In this document: in pieces, positions 21,545-32,116 of the stretch
How positions within the stretch are numbered: position 1 is the stretch's first letter
How the letters are laid out: every line of letters starts with the position of its first letter
From: Flammula alnicola
Lineage: Eukaryota; Basidiomycota; Agaricomycetes; Agaricales; Strophariaceae
Direction: 5' to 3'
NCBI GenBank assembly: GCA_015499995.1
Contig: JADNRV010000163.1
Coordinates: forward strand, 52,573 to 116,572
DNA: 64,000 nucleotides
Notes under the pieces: model-generated
What the model saw: only the letters and a program-made list of their open reading frames with translations
What the model was told of the DNA's origin: nothing
Database searches by the model: none
Program-made: the position numbers and the translations under genes

Positions 21545-24500
21545 TGCAGGCACAACTGCTTGATGAGATACGAGTGTTGAGTTGGAACGTGGCGAGGGAC
21601 GGGATGTCCCTCGATGTAATTCTTAGCACATGTACAAATATATATGATGTGTTATTCATCCAAGAGCCTCCCTGGAGGCACATAAGAACCGCCCCATCTG
21701 CGAAGAGCAGGAGGGTGAAGATGTAGTTGGCGCGCCCAACCACCCAGATTGGCTGGCCATGGTGCGCCCCACCACCCCTGACGAGCGACCCCGAGTCATG
21801 ACCTATGTTTCGACTAGGCTGGCCCGGTATCGCCCGGCTCAACGAAGGGATATTATTGATCATCCCGACATCATGGCACTCTCGCTCTCATCGGGTGAGA
21901 GTTCCTTTTACCTTCTGAACGTGTATTCAGACTCCGATCATGGGGCCATTAATTGGCTTCGTGATCACGATCGAGATCTTCCCCGCTGTCATTTGATGAT
22001 GGGAGATTTCAACGCGCACTCTCCAGATTGGGACCCCGGTTCCGCTCGGGAGGGATGTGCCTTATCGCTGCAGCAATCTGCGGCTATCCTTGGGCTCGAG
22101 CTTGCCGCCTTCGGCAATCCTGGGCCCACACACATTCCGAGAGATCGCACCAAACGAAGCACGGTGATTGATCTGGCCTTTGTTCCCCCCGATCAGGTGG
22201 TGAACGAATCTACAGTCCGATGCCCGGACATCCAGCTTAAGTCGGATCATATTCCGATTTATACTACACTGGACATCCTTCCCGCCCCTGACGGGGCGGT
22301 TCGGATGTCTCTTCCTACGGAGTCTGTTGAGGCCTTCGTTAAATCTATCACTTCGGGACTTGCGGCTATAGATCCAAAAGCCCCAATGAATACCGAGGAT
22401 CAGATTGATACTGCGGCTCAAGGAGTGGCGCAGATTTTCTCCGATGCGTGGTCTGCCCACGCTAAAGAGACCTCTATTACTAAGCGTTCGAAGCCCTGGT
22501 GGACCCAGGAATGCTCTAACGCCCTGCTCAAATTTCGTGGGGATCGCTCCCCCGAGAACTGGAAATCCTTCCGGAAGTTAGTCCGGGAAACGAAACGTGT
22601 TTTCTTCGATGATCGCATTGGAGAGATCGCGGGCACTAATAAGCGACCGTGGGACCTTATGAATTGGGTCCAACAACGGAAGCTCCCTCCCAGTGAGGCT
22701 ATCCAGTACCGTGGAGAGCCTTGCAACGATTTGCCTGCCCTGTGGGATGCCCTACATGGCACGTACAATTCAGCGTCGGATAGAACATACGACGCTGCTC
22801 TCTTGGAGTCCATCCCGCAACTTCCTGTTCGGGAATGGGCTCCCTTCTCCCCGCTGGAACTCACGGAAGCTCTTTCTGCGTGTTCCGGTCTTTCCTCCGG
22901 GTCCGGATCATGTCAATTGGTCCCACCTGAAGAAGATTGTACGTCGGGACCCTCACTCTGTGGAGGTCCTTATCTCGATTGCTAATGCCTGCATGCGTGT
23001 GGGTCATTGGCCGTCGCCCTTTAAGGAGTCTATGTCGGTTATTATCCCCAAACCCGGCAAGCCCTCGTACTCTACCCCTAAGGCGTTCAGGCCCATTGTG
23101 CTTCTGAATACTGTGGGGAAACTCATCGAGAAAATGATCTCGAACCGCATTCAGTTCGACGCTGTCGGGCAGGATATATTTCACCCGAATCAGGTTGGAG
23201 GCGTCAGGGGACGCTCCACCGAGGACGCGGGTCTGTTTTTGACACACATGGTGAGGGCTGGGTGGGCTAGAGGGTTGAGGACTAGCGTCCTTGCCTTTGA
23301 CCTTGCTCAGTTTTTCCTTCTCTTAATCACGAGGTTCTCGTGATCATTCTCCGGAAGCTTGGCTTTCCACCGCTGGTGGTCAAGTTTTTCAGTTCTTATC
23401 TGGTAGAAAGGAAGACGCAGTATGCGTGGAATTCCTTCCTGTCAGACCCTCTGCAGGCAGATGTGGGCGTGGGACAGGGCTCTGCCCTGTCCCCTGTCTT
23501 GTCGGCCATTTACTTGGCGCCTATCATGCGTCTTTTCTACAAGAGGTGCCGTGAGATTCATCTTGCGGTTGACCTTCTGTCATATGTGACGATGGTACCC
23601 TGATTTCTCAGGAGACCGGACTCGATCCCAATGTTGTAAACCTTCGTAAGGCTTACAAGATTATATTTGAGCTCTTTACCAAGTTCGCTCTCGCTCTGGA
23701 GCACGCGAAGTCGGAGATTTTTCACTTCGACAACACGGCTTCGTTTATAACCCTGCCATTGATTTGGGTGAGGAACCCTACACTGCAGGCAAATGGCTCA
23801 AGCCTAAGCCGTTCTGGCGATATCTTGGGTTTTATTTTGATCGCAAGCTCACTTTCAAGGAGCATGTGAGATACTATTCCACCAAAGGATTCACATCGGT
23901 TGTATCGATGAGAATGCTTGGGTCTTCTACCAGAGGGCTGCCGCCGCATCTCAAGCGCCTCCTCTACCGCACGTGCGTTATCCCCATAATTACTTATGGC
24001 TACCGCATGTGGTATTTCCGCAAGGCCCGGAACAAGGGGCTTATTGCGCAACTTACCAATGTTCAGCGTAAAGCTGGGCTTTGGATTACTGGGTGCTTCC
24101 GCACTTCTCCCTCGTATGGCGTTGAGGCTCTTGCCGGCCTTCTGCCCATGCCTTTACTTTTGGACAGGTTGAACTCTCGGGCAGTTGCTCGGATTTCTCT
24201 CTTGTCTGATACTCACCCGGTCCGGTCATTTATGGCTGGCCCTTTACTTAAGAAAGCCACTCCTCACAAGATGGCGATTGAGAACTTTACCGAGCGCCAG
24301 CGAGACAAGCTGCGCGGCGGACTTGTGGGCAATGCATTGTTCCACCCCGCTAGTCTGGAAGAACTGGAGCCTTTTGCTCCAGACGCCAGGCCTGGACATC
24401 GTCTAATGGACCGGCATGCAAGCCGGTTTACATGGATGGACAAACCCCGTATCAGCAGGGCCGAAGACCCTGATGCTGCGTGGAAAATCGTACTGGACAA

Positions 24501-25410
24501 ACTCATCGAAAAGTGTGACGATGAGCCAGGTACCGCATATGCTGGTGTCGACGGCTCGGTCCCTCCGGGGCCCTGGCAGGCCGCCAACGGCATTGTTATC
24601 AAACGGCAGGGTGCGCTGGTCTTGGCCAGATGCCACTCTTCCGGACGGGCAATAAGCACTGACGCTGAGCTCGATGCCATCTCGGTGGCCATCTCCGCAA
24701 TGGTAGCGTTCGGAGACGTCACCAGGATAGTCATTTTCACGGATTCGATGCATGCAGCTCGAATGGCCGTTGATCCTTCCCCGCATTCTCATCAGGGTTC
24801 ATCTCTGATAGTATGTAGGACACTTGAACGATGGTTCCAAGGTGGTGGGAACCGGAAAGTCGTTTTTGCAGAGTCTCCCTCCGATATGGAGTGGGATATT
24901 CATCAAGAGGCTCATGACCTCGTCCTGGGGTTTCCGGGTGTACCTGTTACACCGAACACCCCTCTATCTATCGCTTGGCTTAAGAACAAAGCTGACACTG
25001 CAGCGCGGGATGCCTGGTCGACAGAGGTCGACGAGGTTCCCAATTTACTTGGCTCCAATTTCTTGGAGTTAGAGGATCTAAAGGGTAATCCTCTCCGTCC
25101 GACCCCCGTTCGCGGTGGGCCGTGGCTTGAAGTCGGCGGCCGCAACTCTCAGTTGTTCGCCCGCATGTGCCGTGTAATAACGAATCATGCTCCGATCGGC
25201 TCGTACTACGAGCGGTTCAAAATCGACGACCCGTTGGCTCTCGGGTGCGTGTGCGGGAAATATCCACAGACTCGTGCACATATTTTCAAGTGCCCCAAGC
25301 TCTTGATGCTACCTCACAGGGCCCCGTACCTAGTATGGGGTCTTGAGAAATTTTTGAGCGACAACCCTAGTGCGTTTGCGTTCAATCGGCCCCAGGCCGG
25401 AGTCGGATGA
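21544..25410 (+). pseudogene. LINE family 2 ORF2, several small indels
   Basis: The ORF2 ATG overlaps the ORF1 stop. The frame is broken near 21710-21726, near 22893 (2 bp lost), near 23315 (1 bp), at 23587 inside the YVDD codons (TATGTGACGATGG, 1 bp short of relatives) and near 23743 (1 bp). It is open from 23764 to the stop at 25408-25410. Endonuclease, RT, RNase H and CCHC are all recognisable. No functional product is expected. Confidence 0.88.
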
Positions 25411-25915
25411 GGGACTCTGGACGGGGGGTGATCCTAGGTGTCGTTGGGGCCCGGCCCAAGACCTAGTGCCCAAATGTGTTTCCATTGTGGTGTGACAAAT
25501 CCCGCGAGGGCCGCAGCCGTGTTCGTTGCATGGCTTCGCCTGTGACTCTCTGAGTCTATGGCACGCATCATTTGGAGGACCCGCCATGGTGTAACGACAA
25601 CGTCGAGTTTGCCAACGAAGTGGGGAGAGCCGGGCAAGCTCTGACTTCATCTGGGTGACCCCCCTGTCCACCCTTTTAATCCATATCTACCTTACGCTCG
25701 GTAGCGTTAACAACGCCGCGCGTTTGTATTTCCTGGGCTGCGAGGTCCGCTATTTGGGTTTCAGGCTGCAGTGCAGTCTCGCCCGCGTCGCGCTCGCGCG
25801 CGCCGCACGCTCCCCTGCGAGCGACCAATTTCTTTCTTTTGCATTGGGTATTGTAGCGTACTCGTTTGTATTAGTTAGAGTCCGAGCTGCGACCGAGCTT
25901 CGGAATAAAAATTGT

Positions 25916-25958
<43 letters not shown>

Positions 25959-25971
25959 CCTCGCTCAGTTT

Positions 25972-26623
25972 TTCCCTTCACTTAATCACGACGCGCTTGT
26001 GATTATTCTACGGAAACTTGGCTTCCCTCCGTTGGTGGTCAAGTTTTTCGCATCTTATCTGGTAGAGAGGAAGACGCGGTATGTGTGGAACTCCTTCTTA
26101 TCAGACCCGCTACAGGCAGACGTGGGGGTGGGCCAGGGATCGGCCTTGTCCCCTGTCTTATCGGCTATCTACCTGGCGCCTATCATGCGCCTGTTCGAGA
26201 AGCGGTGCCTCGACCTTGGGTTGAGGGTTGACCTCCTCTCGTATGTTGATGATGGCACACTCATCGTGCAAGATGAGTGGCTGGATACTAATATTGCGAT
26301 GCTGAAGAAGGCATACGCTGTTATCTTCGAGCTGTTCAAGGCATTTGCTTTGGCGCTCGAGCACGACAAGTCTGAGATCTTTCATTTTGATAGATCTCAC
26401 TCTAGCTATAATCCTAGTATCGATCTCGGGTATGCTCCCTACACCGGAGGTCGTGCTAACTACCTCAAGCCCAAGCCGTTTTGGCGGTACTTGGGCTTTT
26501 ACTTTGACCGCAAGCTCACCTTCAATGAGCATGTGCGTTATTACTCCACCAAGGGGTTCACATCGGTTGTTTCGATGAAGATGCTTGGTTCCTCTACTCG
26601 GGGGCTCTTGCCTATGCAGAAGT
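25972..26623 (+). mobile_element. Family 1 LINE, segment 3 (RT core)
   Basis: This resumes in frame after the TSD 25957-25971. It carries FPSLNH, motif B GVGQGSALSPVLSAIY, motif C LLSYVDDGTLI and the thumb region to LLPMQK. The ORF is open here. AGT at 26621-26623 is the left TSD of the DNA element at 26624. Confidence 0.9.
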
Positions 26624-28147
26624 CTCTGTGCGGGCGGCCCAGGTTGATGGTCAACCTGAGGATTTGACCTAAGTTAGGTTACATATCAGTAAATAAAAGG
26701 TTAATTTTCATCTTCGTTAGGTTGGTGATCAACCTTGTAAGTAGGTTGACACCTTGGTCATTTTCTAACCTATTTTTTAACTTTTCAACCTATGTACAAA
26801 TAGGTTGAGTAAGGTGTATGATCAACCTAACACAGGGTGTTAACCAACCTATATTCATACCGGAAATCAACCTATTGCTGGTTAAATAGTATCCAATTAG
26901 CAGCTTCCGTGGACTGTGATTGAGCTCGCTGTAGGCATTTTAAATCAAAAAATCAACCTATTATTGCGACTACATACTAGGTTACATACAGCTACAAACT
27001 TTAAATGAGGACAAACTACACGCTGTCTACTACAGTCTAGGCCACCGTCGCTGAACCCACAGTGAGGCCTCAAGCATATGGTTCCCATGCCAAGTCGCAT
27101 CCAACACCTGAAGATGTGGCGAACCGCGGAGAAAGGAAGTGGTGATGGGTGTCGCTGTCTGGCAAGCACAGAGAAAGGTCAGAATGCGACCTTCCGTGTC
27201 CAATATTTGAGGACCTTACCTGCTAGATATTAGCGCTTTGCATTCTCATACCCGCTTCCATCCCTCGATTCCACTGTAACAGGCACCGTCAATATTTGCA
27301 TGTTGTCGGCAATAGTCTTCGGCGTTCGCCTTGAACGGATCTGCACAGACATGTTGGGTACCTATGAAACCAGTAAGCAAGCATCCGGGTTATTTTCCTC
27401 ATGCTCAAAAGGAGCACTTACCATTCACGTAGATGGCTTTCCGTTGTCACTGACATCATGGGGCGTTGTTCGTGACGTACCTGATGGGCCTCCTACCATG
27501 GGTCCCTACCTCCTATCTCCCTAAGACTTCCTATGCCCTCGCGTTCCTGTTAATCGAATGCCAGCCCATGGTGTGAGCACTGAGCAGACCATGGTCAGTT
27601 AGGTTGTTGGGGACTCGTCGGGGTCATATGCAGTTGGGGGTTAGGATGGATCCAGGACGACGGTGATTAAGAACAAAGGTCAACCACCTGACGCTCTGTT
27701 CAGGCGGAGTTTAAAATATCGGCCATCACCGGAAACTGAGTATCCAACGCGGCATTTTGGACTTAGGAAAAAAAAAAGGTGCGCGCCAAATTCTTATTTA
27801 TGCCACCCTGTTCCAGGTGTCAACCTTTTTCCTCTAAAATTTCTCAGAACATGTTTAGAATATATAAATTAACAGTCTTATCAAAAAATATAATATCTTT
27901 CCTACTGGGGCATACTTAGGTTGATAAGTGCCTATTTACTGGCTGACGAGTCTGGTTGAAAAGTAGCGTACTCACGGTCTAATTATGTAGGTTTAATATC
28001 ACTACTTTCTTGGTTGTTTTGCTAGGTTGCCGCGCAACCTAAATATTAGGTTGATTTGAATCAACCTAATAATCACCCAAGGACAGGTTGAAATCTAGTT
28101 TTCAGCCTGTCCTTGGTTGCTCGGCAACCTAAGCCGCTCCCACAGTG
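26624..28147. mobile_element. Non-autonomous CACTG-ended DNA transposon (CACTA/EnSpm-like)
   Basis: This 1,524 bp AT-rich insert splits the LINE RT between LLPMQK and LLYRTC. Its ends are CTCTGTGCGGGCGGC and, in reverse complement, CACTGTGGGAGCGGC. The target AGT is duplicated (26621-26623 and 28148-28150), and joining restores the LINE frame. More than 15 copies of AGGTTG or CAACCT crowd both ends, many as close inverted pairs, as do transposase-binding subterminal repeats of CACTA elements. No transposase ORF is present. Family placement rests on the ends and the 3 bp TSD only. Confidence 0.72.
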
Positions 28148-28150
28148 AGT

Positions 28151-30177
28151 GCCTCCTCTATCGTACATGTGTGGTCCCCATATTTACTTATGGGTATCGC
28201 ATGTGGTTCTTCAAGGGTGCCTGTAACAAGGGCCTCATTAAACAGCTTATGCAAGTTCAGCGTAAGGCTGCTCTCTGGATTACGGGTGCATTCCGTACTT
28301 CGCCCTCAGGAGGGGTGGAGGCCCTTGCGGGCCTCCTACCCATCCCTATACTTCTCGAAAGATTGCGCGACCGCTCTGCGGTGCGGGTCGCCACTCTTTC
28401 AGACACTCACCCGATTCGGTCATTCATGGCTGGGTCATCACTTAAGCGCGCGACCCCTCATCCCATGTCGGTCGAACGCATGCCTGCCGCCCACCGCCGT
28501 AAGGTGACGGGTGCTCTTATGGATAATGTAAATTATTCCAGTGTCCCTGTTGAGTCTACGGAGCCTTTTGCTCCTGAGGCTCGTCCGGGTTATCGAGTCC
28601 TCGATCGCTATGCCGATCGGTTCAAGTGGCTTTCCAAGCCACGCTTTAGCAGGTCCCCAGATCCTGAAGCGGCTTGGAAGCTCATATTGGATGCGTCCCT
28701 CGAGTCTCTCGAGGACGATCCAGATGCTGCGTATGCTGGTGTTGACGGCTCCTGCCTCCGGGGTGGCAAGCCGCCACTGGTGTTGTTATCAAGCGGCAGG
28801 GCGCACAGGTTTATTCTGGGTGTCATGCTGCCGGAAGGGCCTCGTCTACGGATGCAGAGCTCTTTGCTATTCGCGTAGCCATCTCCAATGCCGTCGGCTT
28901 TGGGGATGTCAAACGCGTTACTATTTTCACTGATGCGATGCATGCTGCTCGCCTCTCAGTGGATCCCTCTCCACACTCCTTCCAGTCTCAGTCACTGATG
29001 GTGTGTCGTACACTTGAACCTTGGTTCAGGCGCTCGCCTGACCATAAGGTTACCTTTATCGAGTCTCCCTCCGACATGGAGTGGGACATTCAAAACGAAG
29101 CACACGATCTCGTTGCTGGTATGCGCGGCGTTGCCGTCGTTCCTACCACCAAACTCTCTCTCCAGTATGTCCGCGACTTTGTGGACAAATCGGCACGCGC
29201 AGATTGGAAACAAAGAGTTTCCGATCAGCCATTTCTGCTTGGCTCCAACTTTATGGAGCTGCAAGGGTTGAACGGGGACCCTGTCCAGCCTAGTCCCACT
29301 CGCGGGGGACCTTGGCTTGAAGCTGGCAGTCAGAGTGTTTCGCTCTTTGCCCGCATGTGCCGTTTAATTACGAATCATGCTTCGATCGGCTCGTACTACG
29401 AGCGGTTCAAAATCGACGACCCTAGGGCCCTCGGTTGTGAGTGTGGGGTTTATCCTCAGACTCGCGATCATATATTCAAGTGCAAGAAACAGCCTTGGAC
29501 TCGCCGGAAGCCGAAACTCGTTTCGGAGCTGGCGACTTATCTGTTGGAGCACCCTACGGCGTTCTCCTTCTCCCGGCACCCAGCTGGAGTCGGATGAGGG
29601 ACTTTGGGCGGGGGGCGATTCTGGGTGCGAGCGGCGTCGCGGTCAAAGCGGCCTGTTGCCCACAGGTGTTTCTGCATTGAGTCACAGTGATGGCGGACTT
29701 CGCGAGAGGCGAGAGGGCTGGTCGTTCTAGTCCTGGTGGGGTCGACTCCCTGAGTTGGCTTCATGCATCACTTGCAGAGGACCCGACCTGGTTGACGGCG
29801 GTGGGGACTTCGGCTCCTGCTTAGCTATGACCACGTTGATTTTACCGGTGAATCGGGGAGGGCCTGGCAGGCTCTTCTCGCATCTGGATGACTCCCCTGT
29901 CCATCCCAATACTCCTATCTGCTGTTCGTGCGGTAGCGTTAACAACGCCGCAACGTCGGACAATCTGTAGTTGCGAGACTACCTATATGAGTTTCAGGCG
30001 GCTGCGCCGTCTCACCTGCGCCGCGCTCGCGCGCGTCGCATGCTCGCCGTCGAGCTAACTTCTTTCTTTTGCACGCGTAGTTTACCGCCTTCATTTGTAT
30101 TAGTTAGAGACCGGACTGCTTTCGTGCACCGGTATAAAATTGATGATATAAAAAAAAAAAAAAAAAAAAGAAAAAAA
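28151..30177 (+). mobile_element. Family 1 LINE, segment 4 (RT end, RNase H, 3' UTR, A tail)
   Basis: This is the last part of the family 1 LINE. ORF2 continues to the stop at 29595-29597, followed by about 550 bp of 3' UTR and an A tail (30150-30177, with one G). The terminal motif is CACCGGTATAAAATTGATGA. The tail abuts the TSD copy GGCACCCGACTGGAG (30178-30192) and then the rest of SINE S1. Confidence 0.93.
28153..29597 (+). pseudogene. LINE family 1 ORF2, C-terminal segment, one frameshift
   Basis: In frame with the previous segments, this encodes the RT C-terminus, a connecting region and RNase H. A 1 bp deletion near 28752-28756 (GGCTCCTGCCTCC against GGCTCCTGCCCTCC in the copy at 32-1630) shifts the frame just after GVDGS. 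It resumes in the correct frame before 28938 (IFTDAMHAAR) and ends with CECGVYPQTRDHIFKC. Without this deletion the whole ORF2 would be open once the insertions are discounted. Confidence 0.88.
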
Positions 30178-30192
30178 GGCACCCGACTGGAG
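30178..30192. repeat. TSD of the chimeric LINE (right copy)
   Basis: GGCACCCGACTGGAG matches 3177-3191 exactly. Confidence 0.92.
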
Positions 30193-30598
30193 TAATTAAA
30201 CCAGGGTTAGTCGTGAAGAGCGCACTCCCAGCCACACAGCAGGGTAGAGTTCCACGGCGAGACAGTGACTCTGGACAGGATTGGGGATCCGCGCCATTTC
30301 GGCATAAAGCGAACCACCTGCCGGGGGACAGGAAAGCACGAGTGGGGTTGTAATTCCTGTTAACGGCCGGACCGTAGCGGTCCTTGGGTAGTCCCCTTGT
30401 ACTGGCTTGACAGATCTATATCCCCTGTCGGTCCGCTCGAGCATAATAGACTCGGCATGGGCTTAAGTTGAAGCGGCAATGTTGGGGAGTGCACACACTG
30501 CAAGGTGTGCCCCAATCGGTCTCCCCGCAAGGGGGGGCCTAAATTGCGTGCTACCGTGCACCGGAATAGAAATTTTTGATTTAAAAAAGAAAAAAAAA
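30193..30598 (+). mobile_element. SINE S1, 3' part
   Basis: This is the last 406 bp of S1. The 3' end, CACCGGAATAGAAATTTTTG followed by ATTTAAAAAAG(A)8, matches the LINE 3' ends (CACCGGYATA…GATNTAAA). The middle (GGGGATCCGCGCC, CAGTCCC/TAGTCCC, CCTCTGTCGGTT/CCCTGTCGGTCC) is homologous to the shorter element at 30840-31268. The right TSD follows at 30599-30612. Confidence 0.8.
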
Positions 30599-30612
30599 CC
30601 CAGTTTATAAGG

Positions 30613-30839
30613 TCCCATGGGCGCTTATTAGCTGACACGATTTTGTGGATACGTTGATCAAAGAATTCACGCTTGACATCTCGGACGATCTTCCGAAAAG
30701 ATTTCCAGTCCTCAGGTGCCCGAGAGCGCCGGAACTTGTCAAGGGCATCTGAGCATTCCTGGGTCCACCAGGGCTTAGATCGCCGGGTAACGAAAGAGTC
30801 CTTGGCATGGGAATCCCACACTGTGGAGAAGACCAAAGC
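30613..30839 (-). mobile_element. Host LINE H1, segment 3 (end of the endonuclease region)
   Basis: Minus-strand family 1 ORF2 sequence encodes SHAKDSFVTRRSKPWWTQECSD…ANKRPWDL. It is continuous with H1 at 2600 after removing S1, and with 31284 after removing the short SINE. GGAGAAGACCAAAGC at 30825-30839 is the left TSD of that SINE. Confidence 0.9.
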
Positions 30840-31268
30840 ACCAATATGGGAAACCAAGCTGGAAATAACTCCGTGCTGAGATCTGTCTGTCGGATCGATT
30901 CTCGGACGCACAACACGGTTGGTTGCTGGCAAGGCAGAGAGTGGGGACAGATGGGGATCCGCGCCGGTTGGCTTCAGCGAACCATCTGCCCTGCAACGGG
31001 AAACCGAGTAGCTGGGGCTCTATAATAACTCCCTGGCGAGACGCGAGCCGTAGTGGGCCAAGGCAGTCCCTTGCGACCCAGCTCGAGAGCACTAAGTCCT
31101 CTGTCGGTTCACTCGGCTGATTAGGCCGGGTATTGAATCTAAGTTGATTCCAAGTGGCAGCGCAAGCTGCTGTCTGCCCCGCAAGGGCGCAAGGCATAGG
31201 GTCTCTCTTCGGAGGGGCCCTACATTTGAAATTGTTGATATAAACAAAAAAAAAAAAAAAAAAAAAAA
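30840..31268 (+). mobile_element. SINE S2, a shorter relative of S1
   Basis: This 429 bp element has a 23 bp A tail and the TSD GGAGAAGACCAAAGC (30825-30839, 31269-31283). It is homologous to the 3' half of S1 (shared GGGGATCCGCGCC, CAGCGAACCA, CCGTAG, CTCTGTCGGTT) and ends in TTGAAATTGTTGATATAAAC(A)n, the LINE-type 3' end. A B-box-like GGATCGATTCTC lies near 30892, but I see no convincing A box. It is either a 5'-truncated S1 or a separate subfamily. Confidence 0.8.
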
Positions 31269-31283
31269 GGAGAAGACCAAAGC

Positions 31284-31983
31284 CACCGCTTGCGCAGCGG
31301 CCTCGATCTGTTCCTCGGTGTTCAGATGGGCCTTCGGGTCGATAGTCCGAAGCCCTGAACTGATAGAATTGATGAATGCTGGAACATCATCAGTAGGAAG
31401 AGACATCCGAACTGCCCTGTTAGGGGCGGGAGAGATGTCCAGTGTGGTCGAAATCAAATATGATCCGAATTGGCTGAATGTCCGGACAGCGGACAGTGTA
31501 TAGTAATCACCTGGTCAGGTGGAATGAAGCCAGATCAATCACCGTTTTGCGCTTGGTGGGATCTCTGGATATGCATGGGCCCTGGATTGCCAAAGGCAGC
31601 CAGTTCAAGCCCAAGAATAGCCGTGGTTTGCCGCAGCGAGAGAGCGCATCCCTCCCGACCACTGTGCCTTGTCCCAGTCCTCGGAGTGTGCGTTAAAGTC
31701 CCCGCCCATGAAATGGAAGCCCGGAAGTGTATGATCATGGGTCTTGAGCCATTAATGGCCCCATGATCCGCATCATTCATCAAAAAGAAGGTCTCGGCAC
31801 TTGTTGAGAGTGACAGGACCTGTATATCAGGGTGATCGATCACATCTCTTCGTATAGACGGATGATACCGGGCAGCCTAGTCGAAACGTAGGTCATGACC
31901 CGGGTCGCTCATCAAGAGTAGTGGGCGCACGGACCATTGCCAGCCAATCTGGGTGGTTCGGTGCGCCAATGACATCCTCACCC
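31284..31983 (-). mobile_element. Host LINE H1, segment 2 (endonuclease)
   Basis: This minus-strand family 1 APE endonuclease region is degenerate. GGDFNAHSEDW becomes a frameshifted AGTLTHTPRTG reading, and VIDLAFV is interrupted. Several small deletions show H1 is an old, dead copy. ATGACATCCTCACCC at 31969-31983 is the left TSD of the family 2 LINE that follows. Confidence 0.88.
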
Positions 31984-32116
31984 ATCTCCTCCTTATTCGG
32001 TAACCACTTCGTGCGACCGTGGGAAACAACCTCAGCAACACCTTCATCGTCCCCCACAGCTCCTCCTCGTTGAGCGCTCCTGAGCGCTAGTTTACCAATC
32101 GACAGATAACATAGCA

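Larger units (their letters stand above)
19394..25956 (+). mobile_element. Family 2 LINE, full length (6.56 kb)
   Basis: This is a complete family 2 element: a 134 bp leader, ORF1, ORF2, a 3' UTR of about 540 bp and a 35 bp A tail (25922-25956). Its first bases (CATCTCCTCCTTATTCGG) match those of the independent copy at 31984, so the 5' end is real. The long pure tail suggests a recent insertion, although both ORFs carry several small indels. Confidence 0.94.

Noticed and set aside
1..30177. Telomere-type LINE array (like Drosophila HeT-A)
   Set aside because: Head-to-tail A tails first suggested it, but the insertions have 15 bp TSDs, occur in both orientations, and lie beside ordinary genes, with no TTAGGG repeats.
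30360..30932. A 190-codon minus-strand open frame
   Set aside because: It is a chance fusion of SINE S1, H1 endonuclease codons and SINE S2, crossing two TSDs.
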